The notes beneath the pieces are model-generated. The model did not search any database. It was not told where the DNA came from and saw only the letters and a program-made list of their open reading frames with translations. From Bos javanicus (taxonomy: Eukaryota; Chordata; Mammalia; Artiodactyla; Bovidae), in contig NC_083890.1 of the NCBI RefSeq assembly GCF_032452875.1, forward strand, positions 49,558,983 to 49,622,982: DNA of 64,000 nt. The letters run 5' to 3'. A program made the translations under genes and the position numbers. This document shows, one piece after another, positions 20,293-31,042 of this stretch (positions are counted from its first letter, which is position 1; each line of letters begins with the position of its first letter).

Positions 20293-22676
20293 GTCCAAGC
20301 CTGGAGTGAAGATCGCACTTCAGGCCTTTTGCAGGGCGGACTCCCTTGGACCGCACCTCCTTCCGCCCCTCCTCTCCCGTCCTCTCCCCACACACGCAGG
20401 TGTTGGTATTTCTGCCTGATCCTGTAAGGCCAAAGAACCGGCCCGGGGCAGACCCCCCACCCTGTGTCTGTGAAGCTTTTTCTCCATTGTATTTGACCAT
20501 AGAAACGTCCAAGGGAGGTTCATTTGGGCAAAACCTCTGAAAACATTTACGGATTTGGTTTTTCCAGAAAACAGCCTAATATTAACTCTTGACAGAAACA
20601 GATATGGAACAAAAAGCTAACTGTGAGGACCTAAATTTTTCAGAGAAAACCTGGCAGCTGCTCTGGGCCGGCGGGGGGGTGGGGGTGGGTTGGGGGGCTG
20701 GGAGAAGGGGATGGGATTGGGTGGGAAGACCCCAAGATACAAAAAAACTGGGGGGCTTCCTGGGGATCTATGGTGTTCTTATTCTTCCTACACAAACATT
20801 ACTTTCCAAATATTAGATACAAAGAAAATGAAGGAAAAAATGGTCTCAATTTTTAGTCATTTACCCAGAGAAATTATGCTAAGAGGAAAACAAGGGCCAC
20901 AGTTTGTGTGTCCACATTTTAAAAGGAAATGGTTTCTTCTCTATTTAAAATAAAATTCCACCTGTTAGTATTAAATTCTATTTCAGTAACAGAAACAATG
21001 AGTTCGACTTCTCCACATTAGGGAGAAATGGGAAGCGTTATTTTCTTCCGCAACAAATCCATGCGAGTCGAACACTGTTTACAGCACAGTGCCCAGGGCA
21101 GGTGTAACGGAGGCCTTAGTTCCGGGTACGTGGACGGTGAATGCGGGTCCTGATGGAGGCGCCCCGTGCCCGACTCAGGTGCAAGCTGGCAGAAGGTGCA
21201 CTGGGCTGGAGCCAGGGGAGAAGATGGCCAGTGTTGAGCAGCCGCCCTCTCTGGCTACTCATGTTGTGCAGCCGCCCTCTCTGGCTACTCGGGCACAGAC
21301 AGGAAACACACCGAGCTCGGTTAACAACGAATTTCCCTCCCGAAAAGTGAACAGAATACTCCATACACTGGGTCTCCATGAAGGCAACTTTCAGGATTTC
21401 TTCCCTTCTCCCCAAACCATCCCGTGCTCGTCACCACACAGGACACGAGGTTTTCCAGGCTCGTGCACCCGTCCTCACCGTGGGGCCAGCTGTGCGGTGT
21501 GGCCCAGTCAGTGTGGACGGGGCGCAGGTAACACGCAGCGAGGGACGGCAGAGGTGGGTGTGGGCACGGTGCCCGCGGCTCCCCAGCCTCTAACCCACCC
21601 AGCAAGTCACACCTCGCCACGCTGGGCCCCCGAGCTGCTCCGAGCAGCCCGACTCCCACGTGAGCTGGGGCGCCATCCACCTCAGCCTCTGCAGACGCTG
21701 CTGTCCAACAGCAGGCACAGTCTCACCCCATCGAATTATTACGAAGACCAAACGGGATAATATATATTAAAAGTCCTTATAAACAACAGAACACTATAGA
21801 ATGTAACATATGAGTAATTATCCCTTTTTGTTCTGTAAGTTTTAACAAAATTCATCAGACGAACAACCTGATAATGGTTACCACTGAGCCGGGCCCACCG
21901 CGCCAGGCACCGTCACCCCTTGCATCTTCGCACGAAGCCTAGGGGCCATCGCTCTGCTGGGACAGCCTGGCTCTGTCCCCGACTAGTTTTGGTGACTTGG
22001 CAGGGGGTTCCTTTACCTCCTGGTCCCCCATTTTCAAAAGCGATTCTTCCACCAACTGAGAGAAAGTCTAGAGGGACGGTTCCTGCCTGCTTAGTGCTGG
22101 GGGCGAAGGAGCAAGGTGACGGGGGTGTTCGATCAGCAGGCGACCTGCTGGGCAGGCGTCTCAGAGGCGGGCACGGGGCTGACTGCACGCTGGCCGCCTG
22201 CGTGTCCTGCACATCCCTGGCAGAGGACGGCCCAGGCCGTGACCCTGTACTGGCGGGGCGCGTGCTCTGGCCCGGGGATTCTCACTGCAGGTGTCTGGGA
22301 CTGGAGCCCCTCACCGATGGAATCTATGCCCCTGGGGGCACCGCCTCGAAAGAGTCTCCTCTCAGAACTCGTGGGGGCTCCACAGAGCATCGGTGAGCCA
22401 CGCTCTAGTCTCAAGCACAAGGAACACGGGTCACACCCGTGTCATTCCACTGTGGCTCCTGCGTAGCTCAGCTACCTTCAAACACAGGGTGCTGCCAGAG
22501 ACAGCGGTCATCTTAGCCGGGGAATAAGAGGCCCGTCAGCCCTTTGCCCCCCACCCTCTGCCCCCACCTCCAGAGCCAGAGGTCCACATGTATATCAATG
22601 TGTTGCCTCGCAGTTCACATACAATCATGCCTCATTTAACAGAACGTGTTAAAAACATACATTATATGTCACTTAA
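20293..22676. other. FARS2 intron, 2.4 kb, mainly unique
   Basis: Holds a G-rich tract at 20667-20740, an AT-rich patch at 20780-21060, a 30-bp direct duplication at 21238-21294 (GCAGCCGCCCTCTCTGGCTA twice) and GC-rich sequence at 21080-21700 and 21900-22400. No exon or RNA gene was recognised. Confidence 0.5.
20667..20740 (+). other. G-rich, quadruplex-prone tract
   Basis: At least nine runs of three or more G lie within about 75 bases of the plus strand, beginning with a run of seven. The FARS2 sense strand carries the C-rich complement. Confidence 0.65.
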
Positions 22677-22684
22677 CAACCTGA

Positions 22685-22891
22685 CTTCCCTGGTGGCTCA
22701 GAGGTTAAAGCGTCTGCCTGCAATGCAGGAGACCCGGGTTTGATCCCTGGGTCAGGAAGATCCCTGGGAGAAGGAAATGGCAACCCGCTCCAGTATTCTT
22801 GCCTGGAAAATCCCATGAATGGAGGAGCCTGGTGGGCTACAGTCCATGGGGTCGCAGAGTCGGACACGACTGACTTCACTTTCACTTTCAC
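22685..22891 (+). mobile_element. Bov-tA SINE with short target duplication
   Basis: Full tRNA-like head (CTTCCCTGGTGGCTCAGAGG, GGGTTTGATCCCTGG), body, and tail CACTTTCACTTTCAC. The 8-bp word CAACCTGA is present on both sides (22677-22684 and 22892-22899). Confidence 0.95.
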
Positions 22892-22899
22892 CAACCTGA

Positions 22900-23040
22900 T
22901 GGGATAAAGACTATTGTCCCCCTTTAGAAATGAAAATCCTGAGGCTCGGAGACGTAAGGGATGAGCTCAAGGTCACAATAACCAAGACCTGTGTGTGGGC
23001 AGCCCACTGCTTTCAGAGCTCGTGAACTTGTGGTGGCAGG
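22900..23040 (+). mobile_element. MIR SINE remnant
   Basis: TTAGAAATGAAAATCCTGAG, GAGCTCAAGGTCACAATAAC and the following words align with the MIR core (ACAGATGAGGAAACTGAGGC, CCCAAGGTCACACAGC). Old mammalian repeat. Confidence 0.75.
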
Positions 23041-23289
23041 GAGGCAGGACCTCGTGGACGATACAGATCTCTCTTAAGGTTTCATGGAAATGTTTGTGGG
23101 CAGTGGGGGCCTGAAGGGGTTCCTCAGAGCCCAGGGCCTCACCAGCTTCAGATTCTACTCACTGCTTCGTGCTTATCAGAAATAATGCCAAATTAACGTG
23201 ATAAGAAACCAAGTTAATTTACTAAGAGAGCAGATCCTGAAAGTATTCATCACGAAGAAAAATATTTTTCTTTTTCTTTTTTGTATCTG
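23041..23289. other. FARS2 intron, nothing recognised
   Basis: Short unique-looking stretch; T-rich at its right end. Confidence 0.5.
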
Positions 23290-23332
23290 TATGATAGACA
23301 TTAACTAAACTTACTGTGGCAACCAGTTCACT

Positions 23333-23367
<35 letters not shown>

Positions 23368-23435
23368 AACAAGTCAAAGCATTATGCTGTACATCTTAAA
23401 CCTATATTGTCGATTACATCTCAGTGAAACTGAAA
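23290..23435 (+). mobile_element. L1 3'-end remnant enclosing an (AC)n(AT)n microsatellite
   Basis: CATTATGCTGTACATCTTAA, CCTATATTGTCG and ATTACATCTCAGTGAAACTG match the usual 3' end of old L1M elements. (AC)12 at 23333-23356 followed by AT repeats to 23367 lies within it and is likely polymorphic. Confidence 0.6.
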
Positions 23436-24019
23436 AACAGCTTTATTCATTCCTGTAGGAAAAATACTGTGATCATAGCCATCGTGACCTATACACACAA
23501 TGAATGGATACCTATACTTCAACTCTCAAATAAAAATAAATAAATGAAAATCAAAGGGTTCCATGGTCCAGTAAGTTGGGGACACGCTAGCTTCAGGTTT
23601 CTTACAGTAAGACATCACAGAACCTTTAAAACACTAACAGCCGTTGGGACTCTCCCAGTGATGGAAGCCACGTCCCCGCGTTTAGTTACCAAGTCTTTTG
23701 CCAGAACACAGTATGGGTCAAGGTGATGCAGGAAGGACAGGCTCTGGAGCCGCAGGAGTGGAAACTGAAAACAAGGGCTGAACAGGTTTTGTAAACCAAA
23801 TAATGTGTGAGAACCTATACTTTGGGAAAATATTTCATCTACAGAAATCTGCCGGGCTTATGGTCTCACCTTTTCCTCACTCATCTGAAATCTCCTCAAT
23901 GAAAATATATCCTGTTCTTCTGCCTCTATTTACCTGCAATGCTGTCAACCTCCACTCACAGCAGGAAGACAACCGAACACTCCTACATGCAGGGGTATTC
24001 TGACACTTCCTGTTCCACA
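23436..24019. other. FARS2 intron, nothing recognised
   Basis: Unique-looking; a short (AAAT)n-like patch lies near 23527-23547. Confidence 0.5.
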
Positions 24020-24165
24020 CACTCCTCACCTTGACCTTTGTGAGACAGAAACCACTGCATGCCCATTTTACAGAGGAAGAAGATGAAGACCGAGGGTCAG
24101 ACGCACTGACAGACGTCAAAGAGCTACTATGCAGGTGCCAGAACACGAGCCCACTCTTTCCCAGA
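24020..24165 (+). mobile_element. MIR SINE remnant
   Basis: CCCATTTTACAGAGGAAGAA followed by AGACGTCAAAGAGCTACTAT and a CCAGAACACGAGCCCACTCT end fit the MIR core and 3' half. Confidence 0.7.
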
Positions 24166-24186
24166 AACGCATCAAGTGCTGCCTGG

Positions 24187-24311
24187 TGCTGAGGTCCTGA
24201 CAGGGCCCTAAGCCCGCCTGGTACACTGGTGCTGAGGTCCTGACAGGGCCCTAAGCCCGCCTGGTACACTGATGCTGAGGTCCTGACAGGGCCCTAAGCC
24301 CGCCTGGTACA
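24187..24311. repeat. 43-bp tandem repeat, 2.9 copies
   Basis: Units start at 24187, 24230 and 24273 with TGCTGAGGTCCTGACAGGGC and are almost identical, with one substitution at the unit junction. Confidence 0.95.
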
Positions 24312-24800
24312 AGTTTTAACTTGAGTTTTTATAGTTCTTTGAAATGCATCCTGCTTTCTTATTTATCAGTCATTTGAAGGTTCGTCTTCTCACTACGTCA
24401 TACGGCTCCAGTGAGCTATATGTTTTGATTAAGCCCATTCCTCAACCACGGTGGCTACAACGAGGCTGCGTCTTATTATGATTAAAAGGGCTTTATGAAA
24501 TCAAGGAGCCAATCCTAAAAGGACCAACAGCCTTTAAAAAAATAATAACACAGGTGATTTTCATTTTTATTCTACAAAAGAAATATCTTCCCCACAAAAC
24601 TCTGCTTTATTTTATACCTAGATATCGTTAAAGATCCTGAGGTACCATGATTTGGAAGGAGAAAGGATATTGGAAGAGGGCTATTACAATAATAAAAAAT
24701 AATGCATTTTTCTTTCTGCAGCTGCCTCTTGTCATTTAGTTTGCAGGTAACCTAATTCTTATTCTGATCAGAGGAGGAATGAAAGCCAGGTTTTTATTAA
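24312..24800. promoter_or_regulatory. Candidate conserved noncoding block(s)
   Basis: AT-rich, repeat-free sequence with TTATTATGATTAAAAGGGC, TTTTTATTAACACCATCGAT, CTTATTTATCAGTCATTT and similar words. The style is that of conserved intronic elements; conservation was not tested. Confidence 0.25.
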
Positions 24801-25079
24801 CACCATCGATATCTACCCATGTGCAGGCACGCACACACAGTCCTCTGCTTCTAATTATGCACTCTACACAGGAGCCTCCCTGGCTGATCGCCGCACGGAT
24901 GATGAATAAAGTAGCTTTTGTTTCCAGAGATTTATTTCAAACACCTCTTCATTAAATGCTATTTGGAGGCAGATGCATATTTGTGGAAGGTTAAAGAAAA
25001 AACATGCTGACAAAATAGTCATCAAGGCAATGTGCCAAGGCAGACCCTTAGACAGCCTTGTTCCACAGGACACACTCAA

Positions 25080-25105
25080 CACACACACACACACACACAC
25101 ACACA
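25080..25105. repeat. (AC)13 microsatellite
   Basis: Uninterrupted CA/AC repeat, followed by TACTATGCACACACACC. Likely length-polymorphic. Confidence 0.97.
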
Positions 25106-25744
25106 TACTATGCACACACACCAGGGAGGAAGAAGAAATTGCAAAAAGGCCTTGCATATCTCTCTTAAAATATATGACATTCCTACGCAGGGAGGAATGA
25201 GCACTTGAAGACACAGCTGGAAAATGAATGGCCGCTTGCTTGTTTTGATGGTGCTGATGGGGGCGGGGCGGTGCCAACTCTGCCAGAGTCTGGGGAAGCC
25301 TGCTGTTTGTGCCTTACGGCTTGGCTGACTGGGCTCGGGACAGCAAAAGGAAGGGCTGAGAGGAGGATGCTGAAGTGAGGGCAAGCGGAGCCCCATCTCT
25401 CCCCTGCTCACTGGGACCCTCATCTGCACACTCCGGGCAGGGGTGGGGGTGCGGCAAAGGGGCAGGGCCAAGCCGGAGCTGCTCCAAAGCAGAGAGAGCG
25501 ATGTCTCCTGGGAAAAGCCGTCTTCCTGCTTTTGAACTCCATCACAAACTGGATGAAAAACGATTTAACTGAGGCAGAAGCATTAAGTTCCTCAAAAGCC
25601 CTCACATTTAGGGACACAAAAGAGAACCCATCCAACAGAGGTGCCCCAGTGGAAACAGCCACCTGCTGTGGCAAAGGCCGGGACGGACTGCGGGGTCAGC
25701 TCGCACCCTCCCTGGCAGCAGGGATCAGGCTCGCTCAGCCCGGC
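25106..25744. other. FARS2 intron, nothing recognised
   Basis: Moderately GC-rich unique-looking sequence. Confidence 0.5.
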
Positions 25745-25885
25745 TCCGGAGCCAGTGGCCTGGGCCAGTTACATGTCCTTTCTGGGCCTTGGTTTCTTTA
25801 TCTGTAAAATGGGGTTAATTAGTAGTATCTGTGGAAGAGGTTTTCTGTAAAGTACTTAGCAGGGCCTGGAAGCATGACAGAAGGC
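25745..25885 (+). mobile_element. MIR SINE, 3' half
   Basis: GGGCCTTGGTTTCTTTATCT, GTAAAATGGGGTTAATTAGT and AAAGTACTTAGCAGGGCCTG match the MIR words CTCATCTGTAAAATGGGGAT and AAAGCGCTTAGAACAGTGCC. Confidence 0.85.
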
Positions 25886-26307
25886 TCTGTTAAACAAACA
25901 GTCTACTTGTAAACACAGGAGACAGGGAGCTGGATTTTGTTACTGAACAATCTGATTTATTAATAATTTAACATGGCTTCCACATTTTGGAGGGAGAGTG
26001 TAAAGTTGTCATGCAAATGAAATCCTTTGGAAGCAGAGCTGACTTCACGTTGTAAGTAGGGAAACTGAGGCACCTGGAGCATGGAGGTTCCTTCTGCAAA
26101 GCCCACCTCATGCTTCCCCCGCAGCAGCACCCACCATGGGCACCGGATAAATACTGTGGCCCAAACGGACTCTCGCGAGATCCGAGACTTCCCTGGGAAC
26201 ACAACATTGCTTATTCTGACTCCATTCCTTTTACAGATTTTAATTACTGAGAAAGAACAGTAATACATTTGGGACGCGGAACCATTTCATTTTCACAATG
26301 GCTCTTT
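25886..26307. other. FARS2 intron carrying a full TCTCGCGAGA motif
   Basis: Mostly unique sequence. The 10-bp palindrome TCTCGCGAGA at 26171-26180 matches the motif bound by BANP in CpG-island promoters; here it is not in a CpG island. Confidence 0.5.
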
Positions 26308-26319
26308 TTCAAGCCTGGG

Positions 26320-26530
26320 CTTCCCGGATGATATAGTGGTAAAGAATCTGTCTGCCAATGCAGGAGATGTGGGTTCCATCCCTGGGTCGGGAAGATTTCC
26401 TGGAGAAGAAAATGGAAAACCACTCCATATTGTTGCCTGGAAAACCTTATTGACAGAGAAGGCTGGCAGGCTACCGTCCAAGAAGTTGCTAAGAGTCAGT
26501 CACGACTGAGCATTCACGCACAAACACTCC
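26320..26530 (+). mobile_element. Bov-tA SINE with 12-bp target duplication
   Basis: Diverged head (TTCCCGGATGATATAGTGGT), GGGTTCCATCCCTGGGTCGG and tail GAGTCAGTCACGACTGAGCA. TTCAAGCCTGGG flanks it at 26308-26319 and 26531-26542. Confidence 0.95.
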
Positions 26531-26542
26531 TTCAAGCCTGGG

Positions 26543-27104
26543 GATTGGGTACCAGGCACGGGGAACACTCCTTCACGGATGAGATGCATGTTTAGAGCAT
26601 CCAGTCATGAACCCAGGAGGGCTGGAAAGCCCTTGACTCTGTGGCACATCTAAAGCCTGGGAGGCCTTGCTGAGCCCACCTGTCACACGCCTCTCACGTC
26701 TTCACTGGTTACCCTGCCTTGAAAAAGAGAGCTTTCAAAAATGAACTAGCACGTTGCATCACGGAGCCTGTAAGGCTGGGTGTCCTGTGTCGACAACGAC
26801 TTCAGGACTTTGCCATTTCATGCCTCGCATTTTAGCACAAAGGACCATCCTATTTTGGTAAAAGATTGTCCAAAGAAATTTTCTTTAACTTTGGTAAAGT
26901 CATACTTTTTCATGGATGGAGCCTGGGTAAAAGCTCGCCTCGTTGTGGAGGGCTTTACATCAGCCACACCCACGAGCCAGGACCATCTCTAGCAACACCC
27001 TGCCACAGGCGGGCAGACCGAACGCAGGGAATGGCTATCACTGCCTTTTCTAACCACCTTCCCCGGCCAAAGCCACTTCATAAGCTTCAACCTGAGCACC
27101 GGAT
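26543..27104. other. FARS2 intron, nothing recognised
   Basis: Unique-looking sequence, no exon signature. Confidence 0.5.
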
Positions 27105-27195
27105 AGCTTAGGACAAATGCCTAAATTCTCCATCTATAAAATGGGGATATTCTCAGTACTTCCTTTATGATGTTATCATAAATGTTATAGAACAT
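27105..27195 (+). mobile_element. MIR SINE fragment
   Basis: CTAAATTCTCCATCTATAAA followed by ATGGGGATATTCTCAGTACT corresponds to the MIR 3' half. Confidence 0.6.
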
Positions 27196-27221
27196 TATTA
27201 AAAAGTATTATTAAAAAATAT

Positions 27222-27695
27222 TAAAAAGCAGAGACATCACTTTGCCAACAAAGGCCCATCTAGTCAAAGCTATGGTTTTTCCTACAGTCATGTATGGATA
27301 TGAGAGTTGGACCATAAAGAAGGCTGAGCATAGAAGAACTGCAAGGGAATGCTTTTGAACTGTGGTGTTGGAGAAGACTCTTGAAAGTCCCTTAGACTGC
27401 AAGGAGATCAAAGAAGTCCATCCTAAAGAAAATCCACCCTGAATATTCATTGGAAGGACTGATGCTGAAGCTGAAGCTCCAATACTCTGGCCACCTGATG
27501 CGAAGAAATGACTCATTGGAAAAGACCCTGGTGCTGGGAAAGATTGAAGGCAGGAGGAGAAAGGGGCGCCAGAGGATGAGATGCTTGGATGGCATCACTG
27601 ACTCAATGGACATGAGCTTGAGCAAACTCCAAGAGATAGGGAAGGACAGGGCAGCAGGGTCGCAGAGTCGGACATCACATATGGCCTGAACGACA
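27222..27695 (+). mobile_element. BovB LINE, 5'-truncated (3' ~470 bp)
   Basis: Starts inside the BovB ORF at AAAGCAGAGACATCACTTTG and runs to GTCGCAGAGTCGGACATCAC. It carries internal differences from the other copies, including an extra GCAAGGGAA block near 27340, so the frame is broken. An A-rich stretch precedes it. Confidence 0.93.
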
Positions 27696-28874
27696 AGAGC
27701 GCGTTTATGACAAGGACTTGGCGTTGGCACTGGGGGTGCACTGGTGCTTCGTAAAGGGGGCTCGGCGTGTGCGGTGACGATGCTCACGTCTGGTCCTGAT
27801 GCCGACTCACAGGGGCACACCTGGATGGGAGCATCTTCCTGTGGTCCTGGTAACAATCCTGGGAAACCGGAGCCCAGCCCACGTGCACAGCACCACACCT
27901 AAGCCCGCCCCCTCCTCTCCCCCTCCTCCCATCCACTGCTGTTAATGGAGCTGAAGTTTTCACAGGGCAGCTGTCAGCGGAAGGAGGGTCCAGAGTGCAG
28001 AGCAACCAGGCCCAGCACCTCGCACATGGAGCTGGGAGCTGGACCGCCTGCAGGACGCCTGCACGGCACCCCGGGGACGCAGATCAACCACAGGCTGGGT
28101 CCTACTCCAGCGGCAACGCCAGCAGGAGAGACACATGACTATGTTATTTTTTCTTTTCTTTTTTTTTTTTAATAAAAAGCAAAATATAGCCTGTAGAAAG
28201 ATTTTCCACTTTTCTGCTCACTATGGTCTCCCCTCCCTTCTCCATTTTTGTTTTGTTGTGTTTCCCGATTTAACTTCTTCTGTGTTCCTAGTCAAGAGAC
28301 CATGTGCAAGTTCGGGAAGCATTTCTCGCCCCTCGATCCCGAGGCAGGAGCCACCCCCGTGCTGGCCACGAACCAGACGCTCAGTAAATGGACGGCGAAT
28401 GTGAACACCGCAGGTCCAGTCAGGACGATGGCCCCTCTTCCCCGTCTTTCTGAACGGAGCAGCACGTGAAGGCTGCAAACGCCTGACCTTGCCTGGGTTC
28501 CAGCCACTCTGCCAAGTGGCTGCGATTCCAAGTACCCGACAGTTTTATGCCCACAGAGGGATAACCCCCTGGAACCCGTTAGAACAAAACTTCCCCGACG
28601 GTTCTGTGTGTCCTGCGTACTAATCAAAAGTGGGTTTTGGCAAGCTGTTCTCTGCTGTTTGCACATCTTGACAGATACTCCATATACCTATGAATCTTAA
28701 CAGAAAGACACCAGCCACCAGCCCTCCATTTGGAAGCGAGAGGGCTGCCTGGACCCAAAAGGTGAGGTCCCCTTCCCGAGGACGGCTTCCTGAACCATCG
28801 CAGCCTGACTGATGGGCTCTAGAAGCACAGAGTCAACTTATACCCCGAGAGCCTGTCCAGCACCAGCCCTGTGC
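27696..28874. other. FARS2 intron, mostly unique
   Basis: GC-rich to about 28130, then a T-rich tract at 28145-28170. A MIR/L2-like tail (ACGCTCAGTAAATGGACGGC) lies near 28376. No exon recognised. Confidence 0.45.
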
Positions 28875-28990
28875 ACATAGGGATTTCTCAGGCAAGGTCT
28901 CAGTCACTCCTGTCATGCAAGCCAGAGGGATATCATGCCCATTTCACAGATGAGGAAACTGAGGTTTAGAAAGAACGAGTATCTGACTGC
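28875..28990 (+). mobile_element. MIR SINE fragment
   Basis: ATCATGCCCATTTCACAGAT followed by GAGGAAACTGAGGTTTAGAA is an almost intact MIR core. Confidence 0.85.
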
Positions 28991-29691
28991 AGCGCCACCC
29001 GGCGGACAGTGCTGCTGGCCGTTCGGGTATCTGGGCTTTAGGCAGGCCAAGGCAGCGGCACAGGGCTGCCCGGTGTCTGGCGGTGGGCTTCCTGGGGACT
29101 GGGCTAATGTGGTGCAAACACCGTGAAGCCTCAGTTTCTTCAAATTAACTCTACCCTTTTTCACCTGTGGGTATTCAGTTACAGTAGAAAAAAAAAAAAA
29201 AAAGGCAGATGAAATCAAGGGCAGAAAAAAAAAAGAACACAAAAGAAAGATAGGGAGGCTAGGGTGAGGACTGGATCCTCAATGGGAAGGCACTATTTTT
29301 TAAATGCTATTTTATTTAATAGATGTGGAGGTGTATTTGTGTCATCTGTGAGTGATTGTGTTGCCATGGTGATTACTTACATGTTTCCAGAAAAGAAATA
29401 ACCATGGAGAAATCGATACTGCCCCAACAAGACACACAGTGCTGTTCACAGACAATCAGATCCTCCACACAGGATGGAGAGGATGTTCGAATGGGTAAAA
29501 GAAAAAAACACTGGCTTGGGGGAAAAACAACAACTTCCTTCTGCCAAACCCAGAGAGATGTGGCATTAAAACTGCATTGTTTTTCCTTTTTGTGGGCAGA
29601 GTCATTGGGCTAAAATGTAAGAGTTATCCACAAAAAATTTTGGTACATTTAACTTGAAGTAGATAGAGGCTAGAAACACAGGATAGAACAG
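28991..29691. other. FARS2 intron, nothing recognised
   Basis: Includes A-runs near 29187-29203 and 29225-29234. The rest is unique-looking. Confidence 0.5.
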
Positions 29692-29850
29692 AGGTTCTAT
29701 CCCTGGGTCGGGAAGATCCCAGAGAGGAGGAAACAGCAACCCACTTCGGTACTCTTGCCTGGAGAACTTCAGGGATAGAGGAGCCTGGTGGGCTATAGTC
29801 TATGAGGTCACAAAAGAGCTGGACACGACTTAGTGATTAAATAACAACAA
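29692..29850 (+). mobile_element. Bov-tA SINE lacking its head
   Basis: Starts at TTCTATCCCTGGGTCGGGAA (inside the tRNA-like part) and runs to CTGGACACGACTTAGTGATT. It is the left arm of a tail-to-tail inverted SINE pair. Confidence 0.92.
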
Positions 29851-30060
29851 GTGAGTGACATCACTCAGTCGTGTCCGACTCTGTGACCCCATGAACTGTA
29901 TGTAGCCTACCACGCTCCTCCGTCCAGGGGATTTTCCAGGCAAGAGTACTGGAGTGGGTTGCCATTTCCTTCTCCAGAGGATCTTCCTGACCCAGGGATT
30001 GAACCCGGGTCTTCCGCATTATAGGCAGATGCTTTACTGTCTGAGCCACCAGGGAAGTCC
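29848..30060 (-). mobile_element. Bov-tA SINE, reverse, inserted at the tail of the previous one
   Basis: Full-length reverse copy ending with GTCTGAGCCACCAGGGAAGT. ATTAAATAACAA at 29836-29847 and ATTAAACAACAA at 30061-30072 form a 12-bp duplication with one mismatch, so this SINE landed in the tail of the older plus-strand SINE. Confidence 0.94.
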
Positions 30061-30139
30061 ATTAAACAACAAATATGGTAGGAAAAGAAGGGTTTATATA
30101 CAGCACTTAACATGCTTGTTTGCTATTTAATCCACTCAC

Positions 30140-30275
30140 AGTTACTGATACAATAGCTGGGACCTGCTGAACAATAAGGTATGTTGGGCACTGTGCTAAG
30201 GCCATGACAGGTATTTAAACTGATCGATATTCACGACAACACAGTCCCCTAATCCTGAGAAGACTCAGAGGTGGC
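30140..30275 (+). mobile_element. MIR SINE remnant
   Basis: GTTGGGCACTGTGCTAAGGC and ATTCACGACAACACAGTCCC correspond to the MIR 5' half (CCAGGCACTGTGCTAAGCGC, CTCACAACAACCC). Confidence 0.75.
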
Positions 30276-30831
30276 AATGAGCGGTAGGGGACTCGTGCTA
30301 GACGGCCTCAGCCTTTTCCAGGGATAAAGCAGGACTATTTGTCAAAGGAGTGGTGGGGGGAGGCTGTGGGACAACCCAGGATCCCGAAGAGAGCACACGC
30401 ATGTGAGGTGGGCCACCCAGGCCTGATACTTAGAGGCACGCTCAACATGGAACTGTGTTCTGTCAGCAAAGAGGCGAGTCTGGGGTTCATGCGGGATCAG
30501 GCCTGGCCGTGCAGGGTGCAGAAATGAGAGGGTCGGGAATGGGGGTGATGGTGAGAGTACAGGGGCAGGCTGGGCTTCCCGGAGCAAGAAGGACCGGTGT
30601 AGGTGGGGACAGCAGGCTAGACCTGAGACGGGGGGGAAGTGGGAGGCCCTGGCTTGGAGCCCCCTGAGCCGGAGCCACCAGCCAGCCTCCCCGGAGCTTC
30701 CCAACCATCGTCTGTGCTGTGACAGACCATGGTTCTCCACGCGCCTCACGACCCCTCCTTCTCTACAGGATCGGGCAATCCTTTCCATTAAATTATCTAT
30801 TATTATTTAATAGGTAGGTAAGCCTATAGAT
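30276..30831. other. FARS2 intron, nothing recognised
   Basis: G-rich on the plus strand at 30340-30660; AT-rich at its right end. Confidence 0.5.
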
Positions 30832-31042
30832 TGTGATTCCTAGGTGGCTCAGTGGTAAAGAACTTGCCTGCCAATGCAGGAGACACGGGTTTGATCTCTG
30901 GGTGGGGAAGATCCCCTGGAGGAGGGCATGGCAACCCACTCCAGTATTCTTGCCCGGAGAATCCCATGAACAGAGGAGCCTGTGGGCCACAGTCCCTGTG
31001 GTCACAAAGAGTCAGATACGACTGAGTGACCGAGCACACACA
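30832..31042 (+). mobile_element. Bov-tA SINE
   Basis: Head GATTCCTAGGTGGCTCAGTG, GGGTTTGATCTCTGGGTGGG, body and tail GAGTCAGATACGACTGAGTG. Full length; target duplication unclear. Confidence 0.95.
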
